A stretch of DNA of 64,000 nucleotides. Origin: GCA-2711565 sp963664245. GTDB taxonomy: Bacteria; Bacteroidota; Bacteroidia; Bacteroidales; GCA-2711565. Positions 24,180 to 31,810 of this stretch are shown piece after piece. A model generated the notes under the pieces. That model saw only the letters and a list, made by a program, of their open reading frames with translations. It was not told where the DNA came from and did not search any database. The stretch lies in the NCBI GenBank assembly GCA_963664245.1, contig OY760934.1:2790001-2854000 (forward strand), read 5' to 3'. Made by a program: the position numbers and the translations under genes. Position 1 is the stretch's first letter, and every line of letters starts with the position of its first letter.

Positions 24180-26510
24180 ATGAAAATGATATTAAAAATA
24201 GCACGGATGGAACTTCAAAAGATGTTCTATTCACCCATTGCATGGTTCGTACTTATTGTATTTGCAGTTCAGGCTGGAATACAACTGATGCAAATGGTAA
24301 GTGGATCTGTGATGAGCTCAGAATTAGGTTATGGAACACAGGCTTTAACAAACAGAATATTTACAGGCGGTGGTAGCCTATTTAGCAGGATGCAAAATAA
24401 TCTGTATTTATACATCCCTTTGCTCACCATGGGATTATTAAGCCATGAATTCAGTTCAGGTTCTATAAAATTACTCTATTCTTCACCTATTTCAAATAAA
24501 CAAATTGTGTTGGGCAAATTTGTTTCCATGATGATCTTTGGTCTGGCTATGTCCTTTGTTCTTTTTCTTACGGCAATTTTTGGTGCTTTTACGATTAAAG
24601 ACTTTGATTTTCCCGCAGCATTAACCGCTATACTAGGGCTCTATTTGGTAATCTGTGCTTATTCTGCCATTGGTTTGTTCATGTCTTCATTGACCTCTTA
24701 CCAGATTGTTGCAGCCATTGGAACTTTTGCCACCCTCTTTGTTTTGCAGCAAATTGGGAGAATGTGGCAAGACATTAAATTCGTACGTGATATTACCTAT
24801 TGGTTATCCATCAACGGAAGATCAGGAACCTTAATAAGAGGGTTAATTGGCAGCGAGGATATTCTATACTTTATCCTGATATCCGGATTGTTTATTTCAT
24901 TCACCATTTTCCGTTTAAAAGGAATTCGGGAGAAAAGCCCAAGGTATATTTCTTTTATAAGGTATGTAGGTACTTTTGTCATTGTTGCCCTTATCGGATA
25001 TATTAGTACGATTCCGTCTTTAATGAAATACCATGATTCAACACGCACGAATACAAATACCTTAACCGAAAACAGTCAGGAGGTTATATCCAAACTTAAA
25101 GGAAAACTAAAAATTACAACGTATGTAAATATTTTTGATGATAATTACTGGACAGGAGCACCTTCCAATCAAAAATACGATATGAGTAGGTACGAACAGT
25201 ATAGGAGGTTTTATCCAAATATGAAACTTGGCTATAAATACTATTATGCCCTTCCGGTGGATGAACAGGCTTTAAAAAACCATAACAGACGGTTTGACGG
25301 ATTAATCATGCAGCAAGCCCTGGAAAAAGCCTGTAATATTGCTGATGTAAACCCTAAACGTTTTAAACCAGCTAGTGATTATGTCAATGAGATTGATCTT
25401 AAATCAGAATTAAACCGTTTTGTATGTAAAATCACAACGGAGGAAGGGAAAACGACTCAGCTGCGTATTTTTGACGATCTGATGCGGGTTCCCGATGAAT
25501 CCCAGATCACCGCAGCATTTAAAAAATTAACCATGGAATTGCCCTTGGTGGGTTTTGTAAAAGGACATGAAGAAAGGAATGTAAATGATTTTGGCTCACG
25601 GGGGTATTTTACCTTGGCCAAGGAAAAACCGTTCAGGCATGCCCTTATAAACAACGGTTTTGATTTTACAGAATGTAAATTATCTACTCCAATTGATAAA
25701 AATATTGATATTTTAATTATTGCAGATGCTAAAACAGCTTTCTCGGGAGAAGAACTAAAAAACCTGGATGATTACATTGACCGTGGGGGTAATTTAATTA
25801 TTGCTGCTGACCTTAAACGCCAAGATGAGATGAACCCACTGGTTAAACGTTTTGGGGTTAAATTTATGGAAGGCCAGGTCATTGAGTATAATAAAGGTTG
25901 TACCATGGATTTAGTAACCGCAGTATCCACCAAAGAAGGTCGGAAACTAGCCTATCAGTTTAAAAATATACATGGAGAACAAGCAGTAAGTATGCCGGGA
26001 GTTGTAGGTATTTCGTATGAAAACAAAGGTGAATTTAACTATACCCCGGTATTGGTTTCGGATACGGTAAAAAACATCGCACAAATTGATTCTATCGGTT
26101 CCTGGAATGAGCTACAGACCACGGACTTTATTGATGAGGTTGCGACATTCAATCCTGGACAAGGAGAATTAAGTGGCCCAATCACGACGGCTTTAGCTTT
26201 AACCCGTAAAGTCGGTGAGAAAGAGCAACGAATCATGATCCTGGGGGATGCCGATTGCTTTAGCAATGGTGAACTTTCAACCCGCAGATATGGATTTCGG
26301 TCTCTGAACTTTAATATGGGTACCGGTATGTTTTTCTGGATGTCTGATAATGAGGTTCCTATTGATGTTCGCCGGCCCACTCCTCCGGATAACAAAATAT
26401 ATCTTGAAAAAAAAGACATGCCTGTTTTTAATACCTTGTATAAAATAATCATCCCTGCATTACTGGGGCTGGCATTCCTTTTAATCTGGTTAAGAAGAAG
26501 AGGTAGATAG
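24180..26510 (+). CDS. ABC permease fused to GldG-like domain
   Basis: 776 residues. The N-terminal ~260 residues are an ABC-2-type permease with six or so helices (PIAWFVLIVFAVQAG, LYIPLLTMGLLSHEFSSGSI, ATFATLFVLQQIG). After another helix (FVIVALIGYISTI, about 270) comes a large periplasmic part with NTLTENSQEVISKLKGKLKI and a GATase-like/ABC_transp_aux fold as in GldG (ILIIADAKTAFSGEELKNLDDYIDRGGN, about 507-534). It closes with one C-terminal helix (IIPALLGLAFLLIWL) and a basic end. GldF and GldG are normally two proteins; here both functions are in a single chain. With the preceding ATPase it forms a complete GldA-GldFG-like transporter. Confidence 0.85.
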   Translation: MKMILKIARMELQKMFYSPIAWFVLIVFAVQAGIQLMQMVSGSVMSSELGYGTQALTNRIFTGGGSLFSRMQNNLYLYIPLLTMGLLSHEFSSGSIKLLYSSPISNKQIVLGKFVSMMIFGLAMSFVLFLTAIFGAFTIKDFDFPAALTAILGLYLVICAYSAIGLFMSSLTSYQIVAAIGTFATLFVLQQIGRMWQDIKFVRDITYWLSINGRSGTLIRGLIGSEDILYFILISGLFISFTIFRLKGIREKSPRYISFIRYVGTFVIVALIGYISTIPSLMKYHDSTRTNTNTLTENSQEVISKLKGKLKITTYVNIFDDNYWTGAPSNQKYDMSRYEQYRRFYPNMKLGYKYYYALPVDEQALKNHNRRFDGLIMQQALEKACNIADVNPKRFKPASDYVNEIDLKSELNRFVCKITTEEGKTTQLRIFDDLMRVPDESQITAAFKKLTMELPLVGFVKGHEERNVNDFGSRGYFTLAKEKPFRHALINNGFDFTECKLSTPIDKNIDILIIADAKTAFSGEELKNLDDYIDRGGNLIIAADLKRQDEMNPLVKRFGVKFMEGQVIEYNKGCTMDLVTAVSTKEGRKLAYQFKNIHGEQAVSMPGVVGISYENKGEFNYTPVLVSDTVKNIAQIDSIGSWNELQTTDFIDEVATFNPGQGELSGPITTALALTRKVGEKEQRIMILGDADCFSNGELSTRRYGFRSLNFNMGTGMFFWMSDNEVPIDVRRPTPPDNKIYLEKKDMPVFNTLYKIIIPALLGLAFLLIWLRRRGR

Positions 26511-26522
26511 AGGCTAAGATTA

Positions 26523-26562
26523 AGGCTAAGGTTTAGGGGGTATTTATCCCTAACCTTAGCCT
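26523..26562. terminator. Strong hairpin between ABC and MutS-like genes
   Basis: AGGCTAAGGTTTAGGG (26523-26538) pairs with CCCTAACCTTAGCCT (26548-26562) with one bulged base and a 9-nt loop. No T-run follows on the plus strand, so it may be an attenuator, RNA-processing site or mRNA stabiliser, or it may separate two transcription units. Confidence 0.5.
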
Positions 26563-26640
26563 GTTCAAAAATATAAAAAGCATTGAATAAATGATTAATG
26601 CATTACAAGATTATTTAAATATTCAGTTAAAAGAAATATT

Positions 26641-27972
26641 ATGTCATTTAAGGTAGACCACCAAACGATAGGGGATTTAAAGGTTATCGGTGGCGCTCGG
26701 GAGCAGGACATCTATGGGTTGTTCAACCGGACGAAGACGCGGGGAGGGGCCGCGATGCTGAAGGACATGTTCCTGTACCCACGATCGCGTGAAGAAGAGA
26801 TCACGGGGCGTGTGAACATCATCCGTTATTTCAAGGAGAAGGGGATGGGTTTCCCTTTCCAGTCGAGCGTATTCGACACCATCGAGCACTATTTGGGCAA
26901 CACTGACGAACGAACGCGGCTTTCATTGCACGAAGACAACCTTCAGCGCAAGTTCAACAACCTGATCGGCAGCGATACGGATTACCAGCAAATCAACAAA
27001 GGGGCCATCGCGACGCTTTCCTTTTTTGTTGACCTAAAAACCTTTTTGGAAAAGCTGGGGGACAACGGTTCCGTAAGCGAGCTCAACAAAGATGTAAAAG
27101 CCATCCAGGATACCCTGGCGCTCCCGGACTTTTCGTTCTTCAAGGAACTGGACAAAAAGCCCAACAAGCTCTCGTATTCAAAAACGGCGCATTACGACAA
27201 GCTATTGCGTTTCACCTTGAACAAGGAGATCCAAAAGCTGCTGTACCATGTTTACGGTTTCGATGTTTACATCGCGGTAGCAGAAACAGCAAACACTTAT
27301 AACTTCAGCTTTGCGGAGATCGAACACACGGACGGCAACCTGATCGAGCTGAACGAAGTATACCACCCGCTGGTGCCGAATGCCGTTCCGAACAGTATCA
27401 AGATCGATGAGAACAACAACATGGTCTTTTTGACCGGGGCGAACATGGCGGGCAAATCTACGTTCATGAAAACCTTCAGTATCGCGGTTTATTTGGCGCA
27501 CATGGGGTTCCCTGTACCGGCCAAGGGCATGCGTTTCAGCATACAGAACGGGATGTTCACCACCATCAACCTGGCCGATAATTTGAACCTGGGGCTGAGC
27601 CACTTTTACTCGGAAGTATCGCGGGTAAAAAAGGTTGCCGAGAGCGTGAACCAGAACGACCGTTTGATCGTGGTCTTCGACGAGCTATTCCGTGGGACGA
27701 ACGTAAAAGACGCCTACGATGCGACCATTGCGGTGGCGGATGCCTTTGCGGGCAAGCGCAACTGTACGTTCATCATTTCCACGCACATTATCGAAGCGGG
27801 CGAAGAGCTGAAAAAGCTAAGGGACAACATCAAGTTCCTTTACCTTCCGACGGTAATGGAGGGGAACGTTCCCCGCTATACCTACCAGGTCGAAGAAGGG
27901 ATCACGGGCGACCGCCACGGGATGGTGATCATCAACAACGAAAAGATATTGGAGATATTAAAAAAAGATTAG
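26641..27972 (+). CDS. MutS-like ATPase, first of a tandem pair
   Basis: 443 residues. The C-terminal half carries the MutS-type ABC ATPase: P-loop TGANMAGKST (about 264-273), Walker B VVFDELFRGTNVKDA (about 343-357) and FIISTHIIEAG. The N-terminal half corresponds to the helical core/lever region only. The mismatch-recognition domain of MutS (with its F-x-E motif) and the Smr nuclease domain of MutS2 are both absent, so ordinary mismatch repair is unlikely. The gene is 3 bp from a paralogue of identical length, and the two may form a heterodimer. G+C and codon choice look richer than in the neighbours (many GCG, CTG, CGT codons). The nearby ABC and SusCD genes read in the same direction; the role is unknown. 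Confidence 0.88.
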   Translation: MSFKVDHQTIGDLKVIGGAREQDIYGLFNRTKTRGGAAMLKDMFLYPRSREEEITGRVNIIRYFKEKGMGFPFQSSVFDTIEHYLGNTDERTRLSLHEDNLQRKFNNLIGSDTDYQQINKGAIATLSFFVDLKTFLEKLGDNGSVSELNKDVKAIQDTLALPDFSFFKELDKKPNKLSYSKTAHYDKLLRFTLNKEIQKLLYHVYGFDVYIAVAETANTYNFSFAEIEHTDGNLIELNEVYHPLVPNAVPNSIKIDENNNMVFLTGANMAGKSTFMKTFSIAVYLAHMGFPVPAKGMRFSIQNGMFTTINLADNLNLGLSHFYSEVSRVKKVAESVNQNDRLIVVFDELFRGTNVKDAYDATIAVADAFAGKRNCTFIISTHIIEAGEELKKLRDNIKFLYLPTVMEGNVPRYTYQVEEGITGDRHGMVIINNEKILEILKKD

Positions 27973-27975
27973 GAC

Positions 27976-29307
27976 ATGGAATTTGTAACAGACAGACAGA
28001 CCCTGGACGACCTAAACCTGTTGGGCCGCTTTAAAAACAACTCGATCATCAGCCTGTTCAACCATACGGTCACCAGCGGTGGCGGGCGGTTATTGGAAAA
28101 GATGTTCAACCACCCGTTGACGGATGAAGGAGCGATCAACCAGCGCAGTGGAACCATTTCGTTTTTCCAGAAAGCCAAGATATCGCTTCCGTTTAGCAAG
28201 GAAGAATACGAGGTGGTAGAAAACTACCTGAGGAACACAGGGCCTAAAAACCGTTTTGTGGCGGGCATGGGCCTGTGCCGTTTAAAGTTCATGAACTTTA
28301 TTGCCAAGGAAAAGGAATACGGGTTCATCCGTGAGGGGCTGGAAACAACCATCGCGGTGTTTGACCGGCTGAAAGAAGTGGCGAAAACCCTTGTGGTAGA
28401 ATCACAGAACACGCCTTACAAAGAAAAGGCAGAAAAGATCGCAGCCCTTTTGAACCATAAAAAGTTTGATCTGGCTTACCAAAGCGTGGGCGAAAGCCCG
28501 TTGAAGTTCGGTAAGGTGCTCAAGGCCGATTACATCTTCCGTGGGCTGCTGAACAAAGAGATCGAGGAGTTGCTTACGGAGATCTTCGAGATGGACGTTT
28601 ATATCGCGGTTTCGGATGTTTCGCGGGAACGGGGCTTTACGTATGCGAGGGCGGTTGCGAAAGAAGAAAAAGTAATCGACCTGAAGGGTTTTTACCACCC
28701 GATGATTGCGGGGGCGGTTGACAATGACATCAAGATCGGTGGCAACAAGAACGTTTTCTTCCTCACGGGGGCGAACATGGCTGGTAAATCTACCTTCATG
28801 AAATCGTTTTCGGTAGCGGTTTACCTGGCGCACATGGGATTCCCTGTAGCAGCCAAAGCGATGACGTTTTCGGTGCACGACGGCATCTACACCTCCATCA
28901 ACGTGCCGGACAATTTGGCGATGGGCTACAGCCACTTCTATGCGGAAGTGTTGCGTGTAAAACACGTGGCGGAAGAAGTCGCCAGTAACAAACAACTGGT
29001 GATCATCTTTGACGAGCTGTTCAAGGGCACCAATGTGAAGGATGCTTACGACGGGACGGTGTCCATTATCGATGCTTTTTCAAAGCGCAAGGGCACGTTT
29101 ATCGTCTCTACGCACATCATGGAGGCCGGGCAGGCATTGAGTAAAAACCCGGGGCTGTTCTTTAAGTACCTTCCCACGGTGATGAAGGGCCCGGTACCGA
29201 CTTACCCTTACAAACTGGAAGACGGCATTACCGACGACCGACATGGGATGGTCATCATCCAAAATGAAAAAATACTCGAGATTATTAGGGGGGAGGAATT
29301 AAAATGA
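27976..29307 (+). CDS. MutS-like ATPase, second of a tandem pair
   Basis: 443 residues, collinear over its whole length with the preceding paralogue and strongly similar in the ATPase part. Motifs: P-loop TGANMAGKST, the stretch KSFSVAVYLAHMGFPVAAKA, Walker B IIFDELFKGTNVKDAYDG and FIVSTHIMEAG. It again lacks DNA-mismatch-recognition and Smr domains. The start codon lies 3 bases after the first gene's stop, so translation is probably coupled. Two retained copies that both keep every ATPase motif suggest non-identical partner roles rather than decay. Confidence 0.88.
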   Translation: MEFVTDRQTLDDLNLLGRFKNNSIISLFNHTVTSGGGRLLEKMFNHPLTDEGAINQRSGTISFFQKAKISLPFSKEEYEVVENYLRNTGPKNRFVAGMGLCRLKFMNFIAKEKEYGFIREGLETTIAVFDRLKEVAKTLVVESQNTPYKEKAEKIAALLNHKKFDLAYQSVGESPLKFGKVLKADYIFRGLLNKEIEELLTEIFEMDVYIAVSDVSRERGFTYARAVAKEEKVIDLKGFYHPMIAGAVDNDIKIGGNKNVFFLTGANMAGKSTFMKSFSVAVYLAHMGFPVAAKAMTFSVHDGIYTSINVPDNLAMGYSHFYAEVLRVKHVAEEVASNKQLVIIFDELFKGTNVKDAYDGTVSIIDAFSKRKGTFIVSTHIMEAGQALSKNPGLFFKYLPTVMKGPVPTYPYKLEDGITDDRHGMVIIQNEKILEIIRGEELK

Positions 29308-29485
29308 TTAAGGGTAATGTTAAGGACAAACTCTCCGACTTATCTGCCACTTAGTATCTGGAAGGTATGTATTTTCTGGTAAAATCAATGGGGAAAATAA
29401 TGCCTATAAAAAATTATCCAAAACAGATAAACATGACAAACTATAAAAATACTCCCCGTATTATTAACCTTAAAATCATAAACGT

Positions 29486-29884
29486 ATGATCAAATTTAAA
29501 GTAATCTCCCGGGGTGAACCCGGTGTAGAAGGCGGAGGAACAAAAAAATTCTATGCCACAGTGGTTAACGACAACCGCATTGACCTGAAAGAACTCTGTA
29601 CGGAAATTGAGCGTATCAGTACCGTAAACCGGGCGGATATCTGGGCCGTACTCACTGCTCTCGTGCAGATTATCCCTGAAAAATTGGCCAATAGTACGAT
29701 TATTCAACTGGGTGATCTGGGGTTTTTCCGAACCAGCCTCAGCAGCGAAGGAAAACCTACGGCCGAAGAAGTCACCAAGGCCTGTATTAAAAGCAACCGG
29801 GTAATATTCACCCCTGGCAAGGACATTAAAAAAGTCCTTGCAGTAGCTGAATACAAACAAGTCGGTAACGGAACCGAAGGATAA
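29486..29884 (+). CDS. HU-like DNA-binding protein (HU-HIG type)
   Basis: 132 residues. The family is the long Bacteroidota version of HU/IHF: an extra N-terminal strand (IKFKVISRGEPGVEGGGTKKFY), then HU core elements (LKELCTEIERISTVNRADIWAVLTALVQIIPEKLA), the GDLGFFRTSLSS motif and the DNA-arm region ending in RVIFTPGKDIKKVL. It probably bends or coats DNA as a dimer. It sits 178 bp after the MutS-like pair; whether it shares their transcript is not clear. Confidence 0.85.
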   Translation: MIKFKVISRGEPGVEGGGTKKFYATVVNDNRIDLKELCTEIERISTVNRADIWAVLTALVQIIPEKLANSTIIQLGDLGFFRTSLSSEGKPTAEEVTKACIKSNRVIFTPGKDIKKVLAVAEYKQVGNGTEG

Positions 29885-29904
29885 AAGCAATTATTTTCGG
29901 AGAC

Positions 29905-29956
29905 ATGCGCATAAGCCGGAAGAGGCATGCTTATATCTTTTCGGTCTTATGCGCAT
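29905..29956. repeat. Perfect 11-bp inverted repeat
   Basis: ATGCGCATAAG (29905-29915) and CTTATGCGCAT (29946-29956) with a 30-nt spacer, 21 bp after the HU-like gene. Each arm contains the palindrome ATGCGCAT, so each could bind a dimer separately. No T-run follows. It may be a regulatory or recombination site, or a 3' stem in the HU-like mRNA. Confidence 0.5.
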
Positions 29957-30169
29957 AACTCCAAAGAGATATAACCATCTCTCTGAAAAGATGTAGGCAC
30001 AACTCTGCAGAAGGTTACTCATGTTTCCAAAAAAGAAAAAATATCTTTTTTTAACAAACAACCCCATTGGAATAACTAACAAAGATTAATAAAGAGAAAA
30101 ATTATCGTTCCCTAATAATGATCGTAAAAAAAGAATAAGGTTTGCTGCTTTTCTTGTTCAGTATTCGGA

Positions 30170-30523
30170 TTATTTAGTATCTCCCTCTTCTCTTGAAGGA
30201 GGTGCCTGATAGTCGGTAGCAGGAGGAGGAGTTTGTTGTGGCATTTCATTCAACTGTTCCCTTAGCTCGGTATCGTATACTCCTGAATTACTGTTACGCG
30301 GGATCACAAAAATGGAGAATAAACTTAATACCAACAATACAATGGCTAATGTCCAGGTTGTTTTTTCAAGGAAATCAGTGGTTTTGCGTACGCCCATGTA
30401 TTGATTTTGGCTACTGAAATTAGAAGCTAATCCACCGCCTTTTGAGTTTTGTACCAATACAACCAGTACCAACAAAATACAAGTGATTAAAATTAAAATC
30501 GAGATTAAAATATATGCACCCAT
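30170..30523 (-). CDS. secG: Preprotein translocase subunit SecG
   Basis: 117 residues. Two membrane helices (ILISILILITCILLVLVVLVQ and WTLAIVLLVLSLFSIFVI) with the hallmark loop QNSKGGGLASNF between them are diagnostic of SecG, the small helper subunit of the SecYEG channel. A Pro/Gln-rich cytoplasmic tail (MPQQTPPPATDYQAPPSREE) lengthens it, which is common in Bacteroidota. It is the last gene of the sigma-54 activator, lptE, repeat-protein, secG run. Confidence 0.95.
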   Translation of the reverse strand: MGAYILISILILITCILLVLVVLVQNSKGGGLASNFSSQNQYMGVRKTTDFLEKTTWTLAIVLLVLSLFSIFVIPRNSNSGVYDTELREQLNEMPQQTPPPATDYQAPPSREEGDTK

Positions 30524-30540
30524 GATGTTCTTTTTTCAGA

Positions 30541-31293
30541 TTATTGTTTTTCTTTTTCTATTTTTTTAATTAGGGCTGCAAAGTAAGTACTTTTTTCTGG
30601 ATATTTCAAGCTTAATTTCCGATAAATTTTGATGGCTTTCTCTTTGTGCCCCTGATCGTAATAAATTTTAGCCAACGTTTCGCTAACAATATTTTCTTTG
30701 TCGGTAATGCTTTCTTGTGATTTTACCACCGGGTCGAAAAATTCAATGCGCCCTTTTGAGATACTGGGTTCTGTTTCAATAAACTTGTCAATAAGTTCGG
30801 TGCTCGATTTTAGTTTGTTTTCTTCATTGAGTTTCTCCAGATCAATTCCATCTGTTTTATTAGCAGCAATTTCTTTTTTTGCTCGTTCAATGGCGGCTAA
30901 TTTACGTTCGATGCGTTCTTTAAGTTCACGTATTTTTTCCGATTCTTTGAATCCTTCTTCCGGCCATTCAACCCGGGCTTCGGAAGGTTTTTGCGGAGTA
31001 GCCCCTGTTTTTGCTGTTTCGGAATATTCATCCGGAAGCTCAACATTTACGAAGCTTTCGGTAAGGTTGTTTATTTTTTTGCGGAGGGCGTTACGGTTCT
31101 CTGCTTTGGTAGCCGATTTGCTTAAACGGGTTTCGAACTGAATGTTGCGTTCTTTGTAATAATTCAGAATTAATAATATTTCGATGGAAGAAGCATACGG
31201 AAATTCTTTGGTCAATTGTTCTAGCTCGCTTACCGAATTTTCATTAAGTTTTTCGGGCGATTTTAAATATGCTATGAACTCCTCTTTTTTCAT
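30541..31293 (-). CDS. Hypothetical TPR-ended cytoplasmic protein
   Basis: 250 residues with no signal peptide. The N-terminus (FIAYLKSPEKLNENSVSELEQLTKEFPYASSIEILLILN) looks like a helical domain found in the protein usually encoded between lptE and secG in Bacteroidota. A charged coiled coil spans about 118-150 (EKIRELKERIERKLAAIERA), and one TPR-like unit closes the chain (ETLAKIYYDQGHKEKAIKIYRKLSLKYPEK). It starts 1 bp from the lptE stop. Conserved context suggests an envelope-related role, but none is established from this sequence. Confidence 0.75.
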   Translation of the reverse strand: MKKEEFIAYLKSPEKLNENSVSELEQLTKEFPYASSIEILLILNYYKERNIQFETRLSKSATKAENRNALRKKINNLTESFVNVELPDEYSETAKTGATPQKPSEARVEWPEEGFKESEKIRELKERIERKLAAIERAKKEIAANKTDGIDLEKLNEENKLKSSTELIDKFIETEPSISKGRIEFFDPVVKSQESITDKENIVSETLAKIYYDQGHKEKAIKIYRKLSLKYPEKSTYFAALIKKIEKEKQ

Positions 31294-31294
31294 T

Positions 31295-31810
31295 TTACCA
31301 ATTTACAACCGATGCATTAAAAATATCTTCAACCAAAGCTTCTGTAATGCTTTCAATTAATCCGGCCTGAACATCTATCAGGTTTTTAGAACTTGCATAA
31401 TCTTCGTACCGGCTAAAGGTTGTTTCAAAATTTTTCGATTCATCAAATAAATTTACAAATCTTATTTTAACCGAAATGGTTAAGCGGTTTAAGGCTCCTT
31501 GTTGAACATCCCCTCCCTGGAAAGCTGTCGGGCGGGTATGGTATTCGGTGATCTCACCTTCAAATTGCAAATCCCCATCGCGGGTTACCAAATCGAGGCT
31601 GGTTTGTGACGTAAAACGATCCCGAAGGGCGTCTGTCAAAATTTGCGACAAGGTTGGTTCAACCAAACGGGCCCGGTTCTCAATGGTTCTGATCGATACG
31701 GTTTTAGCTTCGGCCGGGATAGAGGCCCCGGTAAACGAATAGATGCCGCATCCACTAATGAAAAACAGGCTGATGCAACTTACAATGAGTATTTTAAACT
31801 TTGTTCGCAT
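31295..31810 (-). CDS. lptE: LPS-assembly lipoprotein LptE, Bacteroidota type
   Basis: 171 residues. Lipoprotein signal with SGCG lipobox (about 19-22), then GIYSFTGASIPAEAKTVSIR and the LptE-fold region (LSQILTDALRDRFTSQTSLDLV, DLQFEGEITEYHTRP). LptE sits in the outer membrane as the plug partner of LptD and helps insert LPS. The start codon directly follows the stop of the upstream activator gene (31811), so translation of the two is probably coupled. Confidence 0.9.
   Translation of the reverse strand: MRTKFKILIVSCISLFFISGCGIYSFTGASIPAEAKTVSIRTIENRARLVEPTLSQILTDALRDRFTSQTSLDLVTRDGDLQFEGEITEYHTRPTAFQGGDVQQGALNRLTISVKIRFVNLFDESKNFETTFSRYEDYASSKNLIDVQAGLIESITEALVEDIFNASVVNW

Noticed and set aside
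26641..27972. Housekeeping mismatch-repair gene mutS
   Set aside because: Only about half the length of MutS, with no mismatch-recognition domain; the neighbour is a paralogue and no mutL is near.
28402..28995. 197-aa open frame antisense to the second MutS-like gene, with a partner at 27202-27603 antisense to the first
   Set aside because: They resemble each other only because the sense genes are paralogues; their composition (His/Arg/Val-rich) is typical of antisense shadows of G+C-rich genes, and the sense frames have full ATPase motifs.
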